A DNA stretch of 64,000 nucleotides from Chlamydomonas sphaeroides (Eukaryota > Chlorophyta > Chlorophyceae > Chlamydomonadales > Chlamydomonadaceae), in contig BDDC01000163.1 of NCBI GenBank assembly GCA_001662425.1, forward strand, positions 729-64,728. Direction: 5' to 3'. Positions 11,158-21,500 of this stretch are shown here, piece by piece; within the stretch, counting starts at the first letter, position 1, and each line of letters starts with the position of its first letter. Below the pieces are notes generated by a model. It was not told the DNA's origin. It was given only the letters and a program-made list of their open reading frames with translations, and ran no database searches. The translations under genes and the position numbers were made by a program.

Positions 11158-13607
11158 CTGCGAGAGGGAGCAAGGGAGGGGACGGGTTGAGAACGCCGCC
11201 GGGAAAAGTGCTGACGGATGGAAGGATGCGGATGTGGCACGGCAAGCGGAGTGACATGGCTTTCAAGGCTGGGGGTTCGCAGCTGTAAGTTCCAATATGC
11301 TTAGTGGGTCAGCCGGAGGCCGGACAGAAGGGCTTGCGACGGGCGCGTGAATACACCTGCTGTCGGTTGCCGTCCAAGCGCTGTCGTTTGGCAGGCCGCT
11401 CCGCATGATCTAGGTCCGCCATCGCGAGTTTCTCACGCTTCGCGAAGTGATGCAAAGTGAAGCGTCACGGCGAACGAATTGCAGTGCCACATGGCGTTGC
11501 GTTGTGCCTTGTGTTGAGCATATCACTGCAAGCAAGGATGCATATTCACTCAAGTATCTGCTGTCAGCGGCGGCTTACTCGGGCGCCACACCACACGACA
11601 CGCATGCTGCGTACGCCAGGACCCTACCCCCTCCCCCAGAGCGGGACCCTGCCCCGCGCTCGTGCGCCCAGACCAAAGCGTGAACCCGGGGCGCCGAATT
11701 CGTTACCTGGAAGGCTTAGTAACGTAACGTTAACCAGCCCTCCTGGCCCCGACTGCCCCAAGCAGGCGAGAGCTCCCCTGGGCCCAAGTCTGTTCCCTCA
11801 CCCACTGCGTCAGTCTTCGCAGAGGTCCGCCCATACGTCGGCCCATGGCACCACAGGGGCACCTACCTGCACCGGTCCCCGCCACCCTCTTCCAGGAGCA
11901 CGTGCCCCTCGGACCCTCGCCGCCCAGCTAATGTGCCTCGCCAGCACCATCCGACCCACTTGCGCGCCACCGGCGCACACGCCTCAGTCAAGCTCCCGTC
12001 CCACACCGCCGCAAGCGGCACGAACACGATACACTTCTTGCAGCGCAGCTCGCCGCTCGCCTCCGTGTGACTTGCCCGCCGCTCCGCCACGCGTGCAGGC
12101 GCCACTGCCGGCCGCGCCCCTCCACCCAGCCCTTCGCCGCCTCTCCGCCGCCCTCGCCGCCCTCGCCGCTCCGCTGGTTGAGCGGGGCGATGCTCGGGTG
12201 GGCGTGGCCGGTGGCGGCTCCCCACGCGTGCGTGGCTGATGAGAGGACACCCTCCGGTAGGCTGGGCGCCAGCGTCGTTGAGGCCCAGAGCGCCCTCATC
12301 CCACAGCATGCCAAGCGTGTCGGGCTCAGCGCCGCCTCCGGTGCTGCGCTGCGTCGCGCCGCGAGGCCGCGTCAACCCCGGGCGCTCGCGTGGGGCTCAT
12401 CAGTGAAGGCCTGCCGCCGCAAGGTGGCGCCGCGCTAGCGCCGTCGCAGGGCGGTCGAGAGGCCACTCCCCGTCGCGGGCGCTCACCCTAGCTACCACCC
12501 GCGTGCAAGCAAGGCAGCGTGTCGCGCCCGGCAGGCGGCCAGCGGTTGCTACGCTCTGCATGGACGGCCTACTGCTATGGTGCGGCGGTCAAGCGGCTGC
12601 GGGGCTCGAGGTCGTGCGGTGCGCCGGCGCCCGGCACGACGCGAAGCAGGAGTGGTGCCAGCAGGTCGGTGCGCCTCCTGGGCAGTGCTCCTGCGTGGCC
12701 TTGCCGGCGACTGGGCGCCAGGAGGCAGGCAGGCAGCACGTGTGCGCAAGGATGGGGCCGCGGCATGGCGTCTTTGGAGGGCGGCGCTGGTGACGCACGG
12801 TGGTACGGCCAGGAGGCGAGGAGGAGCTGCCGGAAGGGCTGGGCGAGGCGGGGGTCAATCGGCAGCGCGCACGCCTGGGCCAACCGCAGCCGCGTCGAGC
12901 CGGCATGCCCGTGGTCCGGCAGCGCAACGCCTTTCGTATTGGGTGTGTCGCGTCATGCAGCCGGCGTCCTTGGCGGCATGTCCACGGACCCACCACGCGA
13001 CGCATGCGAAGCTCCGTATGCTGTGAGGCACATAATCCAGGAACACTGCAAGTACGTCTGTCAAGTTGCACGCGAGCTGCATCTGCCAAGCCGCCCTGCA
13101 TGACAGCGTGAAACATTGTCCGCGCCAGCCTGCAGGGACCGGAGCACCGGACGCGGGCGGCTCTTCCCATGCAATGTTGCGCGCATGCCGCCTCAGCTCC
13201 ATGCCCCACCAGGGCTCATATCCCTTGTGCCGCAGCGCCATCACCACAGTCGCTTGCGCCCCAGTCACGCCTGCCAGTCCACAGCACCCCGTTCACGATG
13301 TTCAGCTTGCGCCTGACACCAAAATTCACGTCAAGCCTGCGCCAACCCACGTCATCACCGACCAGTCCGCAGCGCCTCGCCGGCACGGCAGCCGCGAAGG
13401 GCCATGCCCGTTCGTCCAGGCTAGCCGCGGCCTCGCCTGCTGCCGTGCTCCGAAACGCACCGCCACCGTACACCAGGTCGACATCCCTGTCGGCACCTGC
13501 CACACCCACACCCGCCCCAAGCTTGCCCAAGTCCCACAGGCCATGCCCGCAAACCTTGAGCCATTCCCCGAGCCAACCCGCCCTCAGCGCCAGAGCCGCT
13601 TGCAGCC
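11158..13607. other. 2.4-kb region with no confidently identified gene
   Basis: This lies between the stop of the IQUB gene (13608) and the first supported exon of the F-box gene (11157), both on the minus strand. It should hold the IQUB 3'UTR and the missing first exon and promoter of the F-box gene. No TGTAA signal was found on the minus strand. Several open minus-strand stretches read like protein (see the separate low-confidence entry at 12855-13600), but no domain was recognised. Confidence 0.5.
12855..13600 (-). other. Possible unrecognised coding region downstream of IQUB
   Basis: Minus-strand frames contain segments unlike random GC-rich sequence: DDVGWRRLDVNFGVRRKLNI then VNGVLWTG (about 13280-13360), and in another frame ATVVMALRHKGYEPWWGMEL (about 13195-13260). 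The alternating hydrophobic/polar pattern recalls beta-strands. If spliced together they could be part of a small gene. Against this, the upstream open frame overlaps the last IQUB exon in a different frame, and no start or stop could be fixed. It may simply be 3'UTR of IQUB. Confidence 0.22.
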
Positions 13608-16600
13608 TCATGCCAGCGTCATCGTGCCCAGGGAGGTGCCCGACTTGGCCGTGGCCTTGCCCACGTTCTCGTACAGGTACGTCTCGAAGTCCTGTCGGCG
13701 GGAGGGCAGCCGGGCAGGCAGGGCACACATCCGTCAGCGGCCAAGAACGCTAGCCACATAGCCAGCACGCGCTTCCGCGCCTGCAGCCGCGCGCGTACGC
13801 AACCGTGCGCCAGGCATTCGCCGTGCCGCCGGGCCCAGGGCCCTACACGGCTCCTGCAACCGGCAGGGATGACATGCTGCAGCACCGTAGCGACACAGCC
13901 GCGGCGGTCCAGGGGCCCCGGGCGTACCTGCGGCACAATCTGAAACCGCACGGCCTCGGGGTTGAACTCGGGCGTCTCGATGAAGTTGAGGAACAGCGAG
14001 CTGATGCGCTTCCGGAGGCCCTCCAGCACCTGCACACAGGGCGGCGCCATCGTCCGCGTCAGGCCTCGGGACACGCAAGCCACATGCGGCACCGCGGGCA
14101 GCACAAGATGCCGGCCTTCGGCTACCCGTGTGCGTGGGGCTAGGATTGGCATCTGGCGGAGCGGCCGCTCCGCATGCCATCCGCATATGCAGCGTACGGC
14201 AGCGTACGGCAGCGTCATGACCTCGTCGGACCTCGCCGCACCTTGGGGTTGCGCCCCCGGTTGAGCAGGTCGGCCTCGCGGTCGATGAGGTCCACCACCT
14301 CGCGCGTCAGGTCGCAGTCAAACTCCTTGACCGTCCACTTGACGTGCAGCAGCACATCCAGACGCTCGTCCACCGTCAGCAGCGGCAGGTTGAGGCCTGG
14401 GGCGCGCGGGAGAGACAGGCAGGGACAAGGCAGGCAGTGACAAGGCAGTGACAAGGCAAGGGGGGACAAGGCAGGCAGATCAGGCGGCGGACGGGCTCTG
14501 GCTATAGGCGCAACGGCCCAGCCCTAGGGCGTCAAGGCAGGGTCGTCGACATCGTCATCGTCGGGGTTTCAAGCGGACGCAGACGGAATCTATTTGCCGC
14601 AAGCAGCATGCCATGCGCGTGCTGCAGCGTTGAAGGTAACGCACGACGGTGGCCTCCGCAGCAGCAGCAGCGGCAGCAACCCGACGGCGACGCGCAGCAG
14701 CGCTCACCATTGTACAGCTGCTGCAGCTCCTTGGCGCGCGTGGTGAAGGGCGTGTGCACGTCCACCTTGCCGCCATTGCGCAGCGCAAACTTCTTGGGCT
14801 TGCTCATCTCGTTGAGCGTGTGCTGGATGCGCGACTCCTTGTTCTCGGCGTTGGCGTTGATCTTGAGCCGGTCGATGGTCTGCAGCAGCTTTGTCTCCTT
14901 GTGCAGCAGCTGCGCCAGGACCTGGTGTGATTGGTGCAGAGGTGCGGGATGGGGAGGTGGGAGCGCCAAGCATGGGCCAGGCGAGGTCCCGAGGCCACGG
15001 CAGCGAGGCAGGGGTGCGCTGCATGTTGTTGGGTACGCGGCCCCCGGCCCCGCCGCGCACCTTCTGCTCCTGGTCCTTGGCCAGGCCCGCCTCCTTGATC
15101 TTGCGCGTCTCCTGCAGCCGCCACGCCTCCAGCTCATTGTACAGCACCTGGGGAGGGGACAGGGCGTTGCCGTTTGGGACACGGCGTACGAGAGCCGGAA
15201 TGAAGGCGAGCCGGTGACAGCACCGGGGCCACTCTTGCAGGACGGCTTCCAGGGTGCTGCACCCTGTCCGGCTGCCACCGGCCTGCCCACCATCTGAGCT
15301 CCCATGCACAGGCCCGCCGCTCTCTGCCCCGGGCCCACCTCAAAGTCCGCGGCGGTGCGCGGGTGCATGCGGCGCTGGATCTCCTTGCGCCGGTGCTCCT
15401 CCGCCTCGCGCTGCGCCGCCGCCTCCTGCTCGCGCAGAAAGGCCTCGCGCTCCGCCTTCTTGCGCCGCAGGTAGGCGGCGCGGCGGCGGCCCAGCCAGCC
15501 GCGCACCCAGCGCTGGATGCAGCGAGTGGCGGCCGTCACGATGGCCTCGCGCTCGTCCGCGGTCTGGTACACCCCCGGCTGCACCTCCCTGCGCACGACG
15601 ACACACACCACCACACGCAACGCGGGTCAGCTCGGGACGCTGAGGAACGCTGCAGGCTGTGGGCCCCCGTTGGACGGCAGTCGCGCGGCGCGTGTTACGG
15701 CAGCCAGCTCGTCCCGCACCGTGCGCCGCGCCGTGCCGTACCTGTCGTACGTGGTGTCCATGAGCGCGCCCGGCCGCGGCATCTGCGTGGCCTGCTCGCG
15801 CACCGTCTGCTGGCTGTGCTGCTTGATCTTGACCGTCTGCGTCTCGCGGCTCAGCTTGCGGTCGGCCTCGCTGTACTTGGGCGCGCGCGGCGTCTGCGTG
15901 GCGCAGTGGTGGTACACCGCGCCCGTGCGCTTGTTGCGGAAGCCGCCCAGGTAGGGCTTGCGGTCCGACTGCGGAGGTGGGTGATGGAGAGGGAGGAGGG
16001 GGGAAAGGGGGAGGAAGAAAGGGGGTTGGGCAGGCGGCACGAGACAGGCCGGCGGGTAAGCAGACCGGCTACTCCTCGTATGAGACAACGGCTGGTGCAT
16101 GACGTGGGAAAGCAATGTCTGGGGCCATTGGGGCTGCGGACGGCAAGGCGGCACGGTGGACGGATGACGAGGGCGGCCTTGCCGCAGCCCGGGCCTCCCG
16201 TGGCCTGGTGCCCGTCCCTGGGCTCGGCATGGCGAACAGACACACCCACCCAAATGAGGCCCGCGCTGCATTCCCGCCCATCCGTGGCCTGGTGCCGAGT
16301 CCCTGCAGCCTGGTGCCGAGTTAACCCCTGATGGCAAGTCCGCGGCGCGTGCACCGCAGCTGCCTAGCCCCACGTGCCTGCGTGTAGTCTATGAGCACCC
16401 GGATGAGGCGGTGCGGCATGCCGGGGCCCTGCTCCACCTCCACATCAATGGCCTGGCCGACAGGGCGGCAAGGGAGGACGAGGGTTCAGCAGCTGCGGCA
16501 GCAGTAGCAGAGGGGTCATCGCGGTGCGCATGGCAGCTGCCGCTCCCCAGCCAGCGCTCGTGGCGGCCCACAGCACGGACCGCTGCAGCAGCGATACGGC

Positions 16601-18000
16601 CATCGCGGCCAGCCCAGCAGCAGGGCGCCACCCAGCACGCCCGCGCCGCCGTCCCGCCAGCTCAGACAGCACCACACCACCCTCGCCTGCGGGCGAGCGC
16701 CAACCCGCTTGCCCATCCCATCGTTCCTCCCCACCCCACCGCGTCCAGACCTGGACCGCCTCACCCGCAACCCCGGCGCGATATATTGGTCAATCGCTGC
16801 CGGGCCTAGCGCCTCGGCGTCCTCTGGCATCGGGTCCGCTACCGATTGGTCCTCCGGAATGGCGGCCGGCAGCGCCGAACCGCCCTCCCGGCTGGGCGGC
16901 GGCCGCGTGGCGCCCAGCCCCGCCTCCCCCGCGCCGCCCGCCGAGCCGGGGCCCGCGTGCGAGCCGCTGCCCGGCCGGCCGGCGCTCTGCGACGACCCTT
17001 GCCGGACCACGGGCTCGGGCGCGGCAGGGAGGCCTACGCTGTCGGGCGTGATCTGGCGCTGCGCCGTGCCCGAGCCGGGCCGGCTGCTGGGGGCCGACGT
17101 GCGGCGAGGCACTGCAGACCCCGGCCGCCCGGGCGAGCCGGGCCGGCCGGAGCCGGGCCGGGCGCCCGAGGCGGGTCTGGAGCTGGATGCGGCGGGCTGG
17201 TCGTCGCCTCGAGCCGAGGCGGGGCGCTCGGGCTCGGGCTCGGTTCCGTCCTCGCCTGCCGGGCCCGGCGCGTCGCCCTGCTCCTCGCTGGGCCCCGGCT
17301 CCTGCTCGCCGCCGTCGTAAGCCGGCTCCGGCTCGGCGTCCTGCTCGGCGCCCGGCTCGCCAGCGTAGGCGTCTGGGTCCTGCTCTGCTGCGGCGGCAGC
17401 GTCATCGTCCGCCCCAAGGTCGGCTGCTGTGTCCGGCGACGGCTCGTCGGCCGGGCCAGCGTCCTCGCCGAAGGCCGGCGCCGCTTCCGCCTCGCCGTCC
17501 TCCGGCTGCGGCTCTGCGCCGTGACCGTCGGCTGCTGGATCAGCTTCCTCGCCGGTGCCCTGCCGAGGAGCAGTGCGACGGACAGAACGCGTGAGGCTAG
17601 GGTGGGACGGGGGAGGGGAGGGGAGGGGGTGGTCGCCTTTGGTGGTCGGCTGCTTACCTGGTCGGAGTACCCAGCTGTCGCACCATCGCCTGCCTGCTGC
17701 TCTGCGTCTTGCCCCGTGTATGATGCAATGACGTCGGGCTGCTCCGACTCCATCATTGTATTTGAGCCCTCCTCCGCATGCTGCGCTTGCGGGTCCCTGT
17801 CGCCTATTGTGTCAAGCCCGTTGTCTATCCGCGATGGGGACGGCGCTTCTGAGCCGGGCCCTGTAGGGAGGCGGCACGTCATGCAACCGGCCTCGTTCGC
17901 AGCGACAAACGACAGGCACGTTCTACTCGCCTGGATCCTCAGCTCCGTCTTGGTAAGCGTCCTCGCGCCCACCCTCGCCGAACTGCACATCGTCGCTCAT
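13608..18000 (-). CDS. IQUB: IQ and ubiquitin-like domain-containing protein homologue (radial spoke, FAP253-type)
   Basis: The start is the ATG at 18000 (exon 17931-18000, MSDDVQFGEGGREDAYQDGA) and the stop is at 13608. After a long acidic Pro/Gly-rich N-terminus come IDVEVEQGPGMPHRLIRVLI, the family signature RKPYLGGFRNKRTGAVYHHC, an IQ motif (RCIQRWVRGWLGRRRAAYLR), a Lys/Glu-rich coiled coil, ETKLLQTIDRLKINANAENK, FALRNGGKVDVHTPFTTRAK, LLTVDERLDVLLHVKWTVKE, and LRKRISSLFLNFIETPEFNP near the end (final residues DFETYLYENVGKATAKSGTS). The order matches animal IQUB and Chlamydomonas FAP253, an adaptor at radial spoke RS1 on axonemal doublets that binds calmodulin through the IQ motif. No ubiquitin-like fold is visible before the IQ region. 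Two introns look GC-AG (17861-17930 and 15969-16377). It implies a flagellated organism. Confidence 0.9.
17861..17930 (-). other. GC-AG intron 1 of the IQUB gene
   Basis: The donor reads CAG|GCGAGT and the acceptor CCCTACAG|GG. The phase is preserved (codon split P-G), joining the 70-nt first exon to GSEAPSPSRIDNGLDTIGDR. No GT donor in the area keeps the frame. Confidence 0.7.
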
Positions 18001-18059
18001 GCCCGCTTGCTCGCGAGACGCGCAATTTTGCTGCTATCGCAATGTTCGTGCTTTTTATG

Positions 18060-18064
18060 TTACA
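18060..18064 (-). terminator. TGTAA poly(A) signal of the PP2C gene
   Basis: TGTAA on the minus strand, about 480 nt after the PP2C stop. This is the usual poly(A) signal of chlorophycean algae. Confidence 0.6.
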
Positions 18065-18345
18065 ATGTTCGTGATGCGTTGGGCTCAGTTGCGAAACCGA
18101 GCATCCCGTCGTCTAAGACTCCGCGTACGACTCACACGAAACACACACGCTCGCTCAACGCGGACAACCTCAGCTGAAACCCCAAGCCACCACACTGCGT
18201 CAGCTTCGTCCAAGCCAGAGCCCCTGCATCTTCGTCCGCCCAGCCAGTTCTACTACTGTATAGTTGCAGCTGCTACCGCCATGCACCACACTATCTACGC
18301 CGCCTCGGTAACAGCCAACAATCCCCTCGCAACAAGCGCGCGAAA

Positions 18346-18363
18346 ACACACACACACACACAC
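18346..18363. repeat. (AC)n microsatellite
   Basis: A pure AC dinucleotide run of about nine units in the PP2C 3'UTR. Confidence 0.95.
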
Positions 18364-18543
18364 TGACAGCACACGTTTGACATGCATTTCTCAGCGTTAT
18401 CATGCCGTTCATGGCTTTTTTGTTCTTGCGCTTAGTAACCCCACGCATCGCCAACTGAGTTCACCGGAATCTCCGTTTCGCCGTCTCGTTTCGCACTTCT
18501 TGTCGTCAGCCCCTCCACGCCGCCCTCATCCGCGGTCCCCGCC

Positions 18544-21500
18544 TCACGACGCATCCGACACATCCGCACACAGCGGGCTCGCCTCCAGCAGCCGCTCCGT
18601 CACCGGCGCACACGCCTCCAAGCCCACGCCCATCCCCGTGCCCCACGCCGGCGCCTGGAGCGCCCGCGCCCGGCCGCCCCCCGCCCCGTCGCCGTCGCAG
18701 CCCCTCTCCACACACACACTCGCCTCCTCACGCACACGCTCCCCCATCTCCGCTCCCTCTCCCAGCCGGCACGCGCCGCTGGCTCGGCTCGACACCCGGC
18801 CTCGCCCCCAAGGCGACTGGGCGCCCAATACTTCCCCTAGCCCCAGCCCCGGCCCTCCCACCCCGGGGCCTGCCGGCACGTCTCCGCCCCCGCCCCCAGC
18901 CCCCGTGCGGCTCTCCACCACCAGCTCCGCCGGCTTCTCGGCCCCCGTCGCAGCGCCGCCGTCGCCCGCCTCACCGGCCGTGACCGTGACCGCGACCTCC
19001 AGCTGCATCACCGTCGGCACGGCGCCCGCCTCCTCCCACATACCCTCCTCGCCAACCCCAACCACCGCTCCATTCCCAACCTCCACCACAATGCCTTCCC
19101 CGACCTCGACCCCGACCTCGACCGCCGCCTCAACCTCGATTGCCACCTCAGCCATAGCCGTGGCGCCCTCACCTCCCACGACCGCCTGCGGCGGCCTGGC
19201 GCCCGCCGTCACGGGCCGCACGCCCTGCAGCAGTACGATGAGTACGGACACGTTGTCGTACGCCGTACGCTCGCTGACGCAGGCCTCCACCGCCAGCTGC
19301 GCCGCCACCACCTCGGGCCCCAGCCCCGCCTCCAGGCGCTCCAGCACAAAGGCGTGCACCTGCGGCGGGTCAGCAGCGCAACGCAGCATCTCAGCGCAGC
19401 GCAGCATCAGCACTGTGTGGTCCTAACTAGCCACACTGAGGTCGCAACCGCCGTGTCGCACTGCGCCGGGCGATCCAGCAGCCGGGAGCTAGCGAGGCGT
19501 GCATGGCGTTTGGCGCTCCCTGGCGCACCCAGCGCACACGGGCATGGGCACGCGCACAATCAGCAAACGACCTGCCGCCCCCCGAGCACCCCCAGGCCTG
19601 AAGCCTGAGCCGCCTGCCCCTGCCGCCTGCCCAGTCCGCCCCCTGCCGCACCTGCTCGCTGCTGAGCACGTTCCACAGCCCGTCGGTGGCCAGCAGTAGG
19701 TAGAGCGGCGGGGCGGAGGAGGAAGAGGCGGAGGAGGCAGAGGAGGGGAAGGGGGAGGCGAAGAAGGGGGAGCGGCCAGCGCCGGCCGGGGCGGCCTCGG
19801 CGGGTGCGCGCTCCGCTAGCGGGATGGGCTCCAGCGGTACCACCGTTAGCCCGGGGTCGGCGGTCACCGCCTGGAGGGGCATAGGGCAGGGCGGGAGCAG
19901 CAGCAGTTGGGGGGAGCTGCCCAATCCCACGCAAGGCCCCCACAACGCCCCGGCCGCCACCACACCCAGCGCTACCATACCCGCAGCGGGCCGCTGCCCC
20001 AGCCCGCGGCCAGCTCTGCGCTGGCGCCGCGGCACCCAGGGCCAGCACCACACGAACCCGGGCCAGCACCACACGAACCCCCCAAGGCCCCCCACGGCAG
20101 CCCCGCCCCACCTGCAGCTCCTGCGGCAGCCCCGGCGCCTGCTTCATGTCGGCGTCGCCCAGCGCCCGCGACATGTCCAGCTCTCCGCACACGCGGCCCG
20201 AGGCCGACACCCAGCTGCCGGCCTGAGGGGCAGCGGGGGTGGGGCAGTGGGGCACATGGGGGAGGGTGAGGGAGCCAAGAGCCGTGCGCTATGAGCGTGC
20301 AGGGGGAGGGGCAGGCAGAGCGCGCGGTGCGGGTCGCCGCTTCTGCAGGTTCGCACCCGACTGCACCCAACTGCAGAGACAGGCATGCAGGGTGACGGGG
20401 GCCGGGTCCCATACTGATTTTCAGTTCTCACATGCCAACACGTGTACGTACGTCACACACGGTACTGCGGACTGTAAGTAGACTGTTAGCCAGAGCCGCC
20501 CCACCCGCAGCACGCGGCTCATCTCGCGCGGGTCGCTGCCCTTGTGGTCCACGGACAGCGGCACCAGGCCGCAGCTGCGGCCGCCCATGATGGCCCTGGC
20601 GAGGGCGAGGGGGAGGGGGAGGGGGAGAGGGGGGCGAGCGGGAGGGCGAGAGGGAGGGCAGGGGAGGGCAGGAGGGAGGGCGCCGGGCAGCAGTTGGGCC
20701 TCGGCAGCGCACGGACGCAGCAGCGCCAGGGAGGGGCCAGGGCGCCGGCAAGTCGCGGTGGCAGGGCTGGCACTCCAGCTGCCCTCGCACGCCCCAGTGC
20801 ACACCGGCGCCCGGCACGCCCAAGCCTTCCCCCGCTGCCCCACCTGCTGTCGCCCACCGCCGCCAGCGCGATGCCGGTGCGGCCCACCAGCGCCACGCTG
20901 GCGGTGGAGCCGGCGGGAGGGCCCACGAAGGGGCCGCCGGGGGAGCGCCTGCCCGCAGGGGCCGCGGGCCACAGCAAGAAGCGGACGGGAACCACGCTGA
21001 GAGGCCGCCGACAAGTGGCATAGGCAGCGACAGGGCAGCATAGAGACACACCGCAAGATGCGGCATGCTCGTGTCGTACCTGCCGTACTCGTGAGGCGGC
21101 GCCGTCACGGCGCCCGGGTTGGCAAGGGCCATGAGCTCGGGCGCGGCCTGGGCGCAGGCCAGGCGGCGGTCGAGGGCGAGGAAGGCGGCTCGCAGCGCAC
21201 AGCCCAGCTGGGCGGCGGGGAAGGTGCCAGGGCAGGGGCAGGGGAAGGGGCTGGGGAAGGGGGCGGCGGCGGAGGAGGGGCCGAGGCCGCGGCCGGGAGG
21301 GAGGCCGGTGGTGGCGACGGAGGGCACCGGCGCGGGCGTGGGCGGGGAGGAGGGGGAGGAGGCGGTGGCGGGTGTGATGGCGGGGGAGGTGGTCGGACGG
21401 CGGGACGGGGAGGTGTCGGCCGTGGCGTCGGACTCGGTGGAGGCGGGGGAGGGAGGGCCGGCGGGAGCGGCGGCGTCCGGGGCGTCGGCGGCGTTGGCGG

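Larger units (their letters stand above)
18001..18543. other. Compact spacer: PP2C 3'UTR abutting the IQUB start
   Basis: This 543-bp spacer lies between two minus-strand genes. It holds the PP2C 3'UTR, an (AC)n microsatellite at 18346-18363, and a TGTAA signal at 18060-18064. That leaves only about 60 bp before the IQUB ATG for the IQUB promoter and 5'UTR, so the two transcripts probably overlap or abut. No further coding sequence is seen. Confidence 0.6.

Noticed and set aside
13066..13761. Plus-strand frame rich in Pro, Thr and His over the end of IQUB
   Set aside because: It overlaps the final IQUB exon (DFETYLYENVGK) on the opposite strand and has no homology.
16846..18177. 443-residue plus-strand open frame
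   Set aside because: Antisense to the acidic N-terminus of IQUB; the minus strand has a consistent start, splice sites and domain order.
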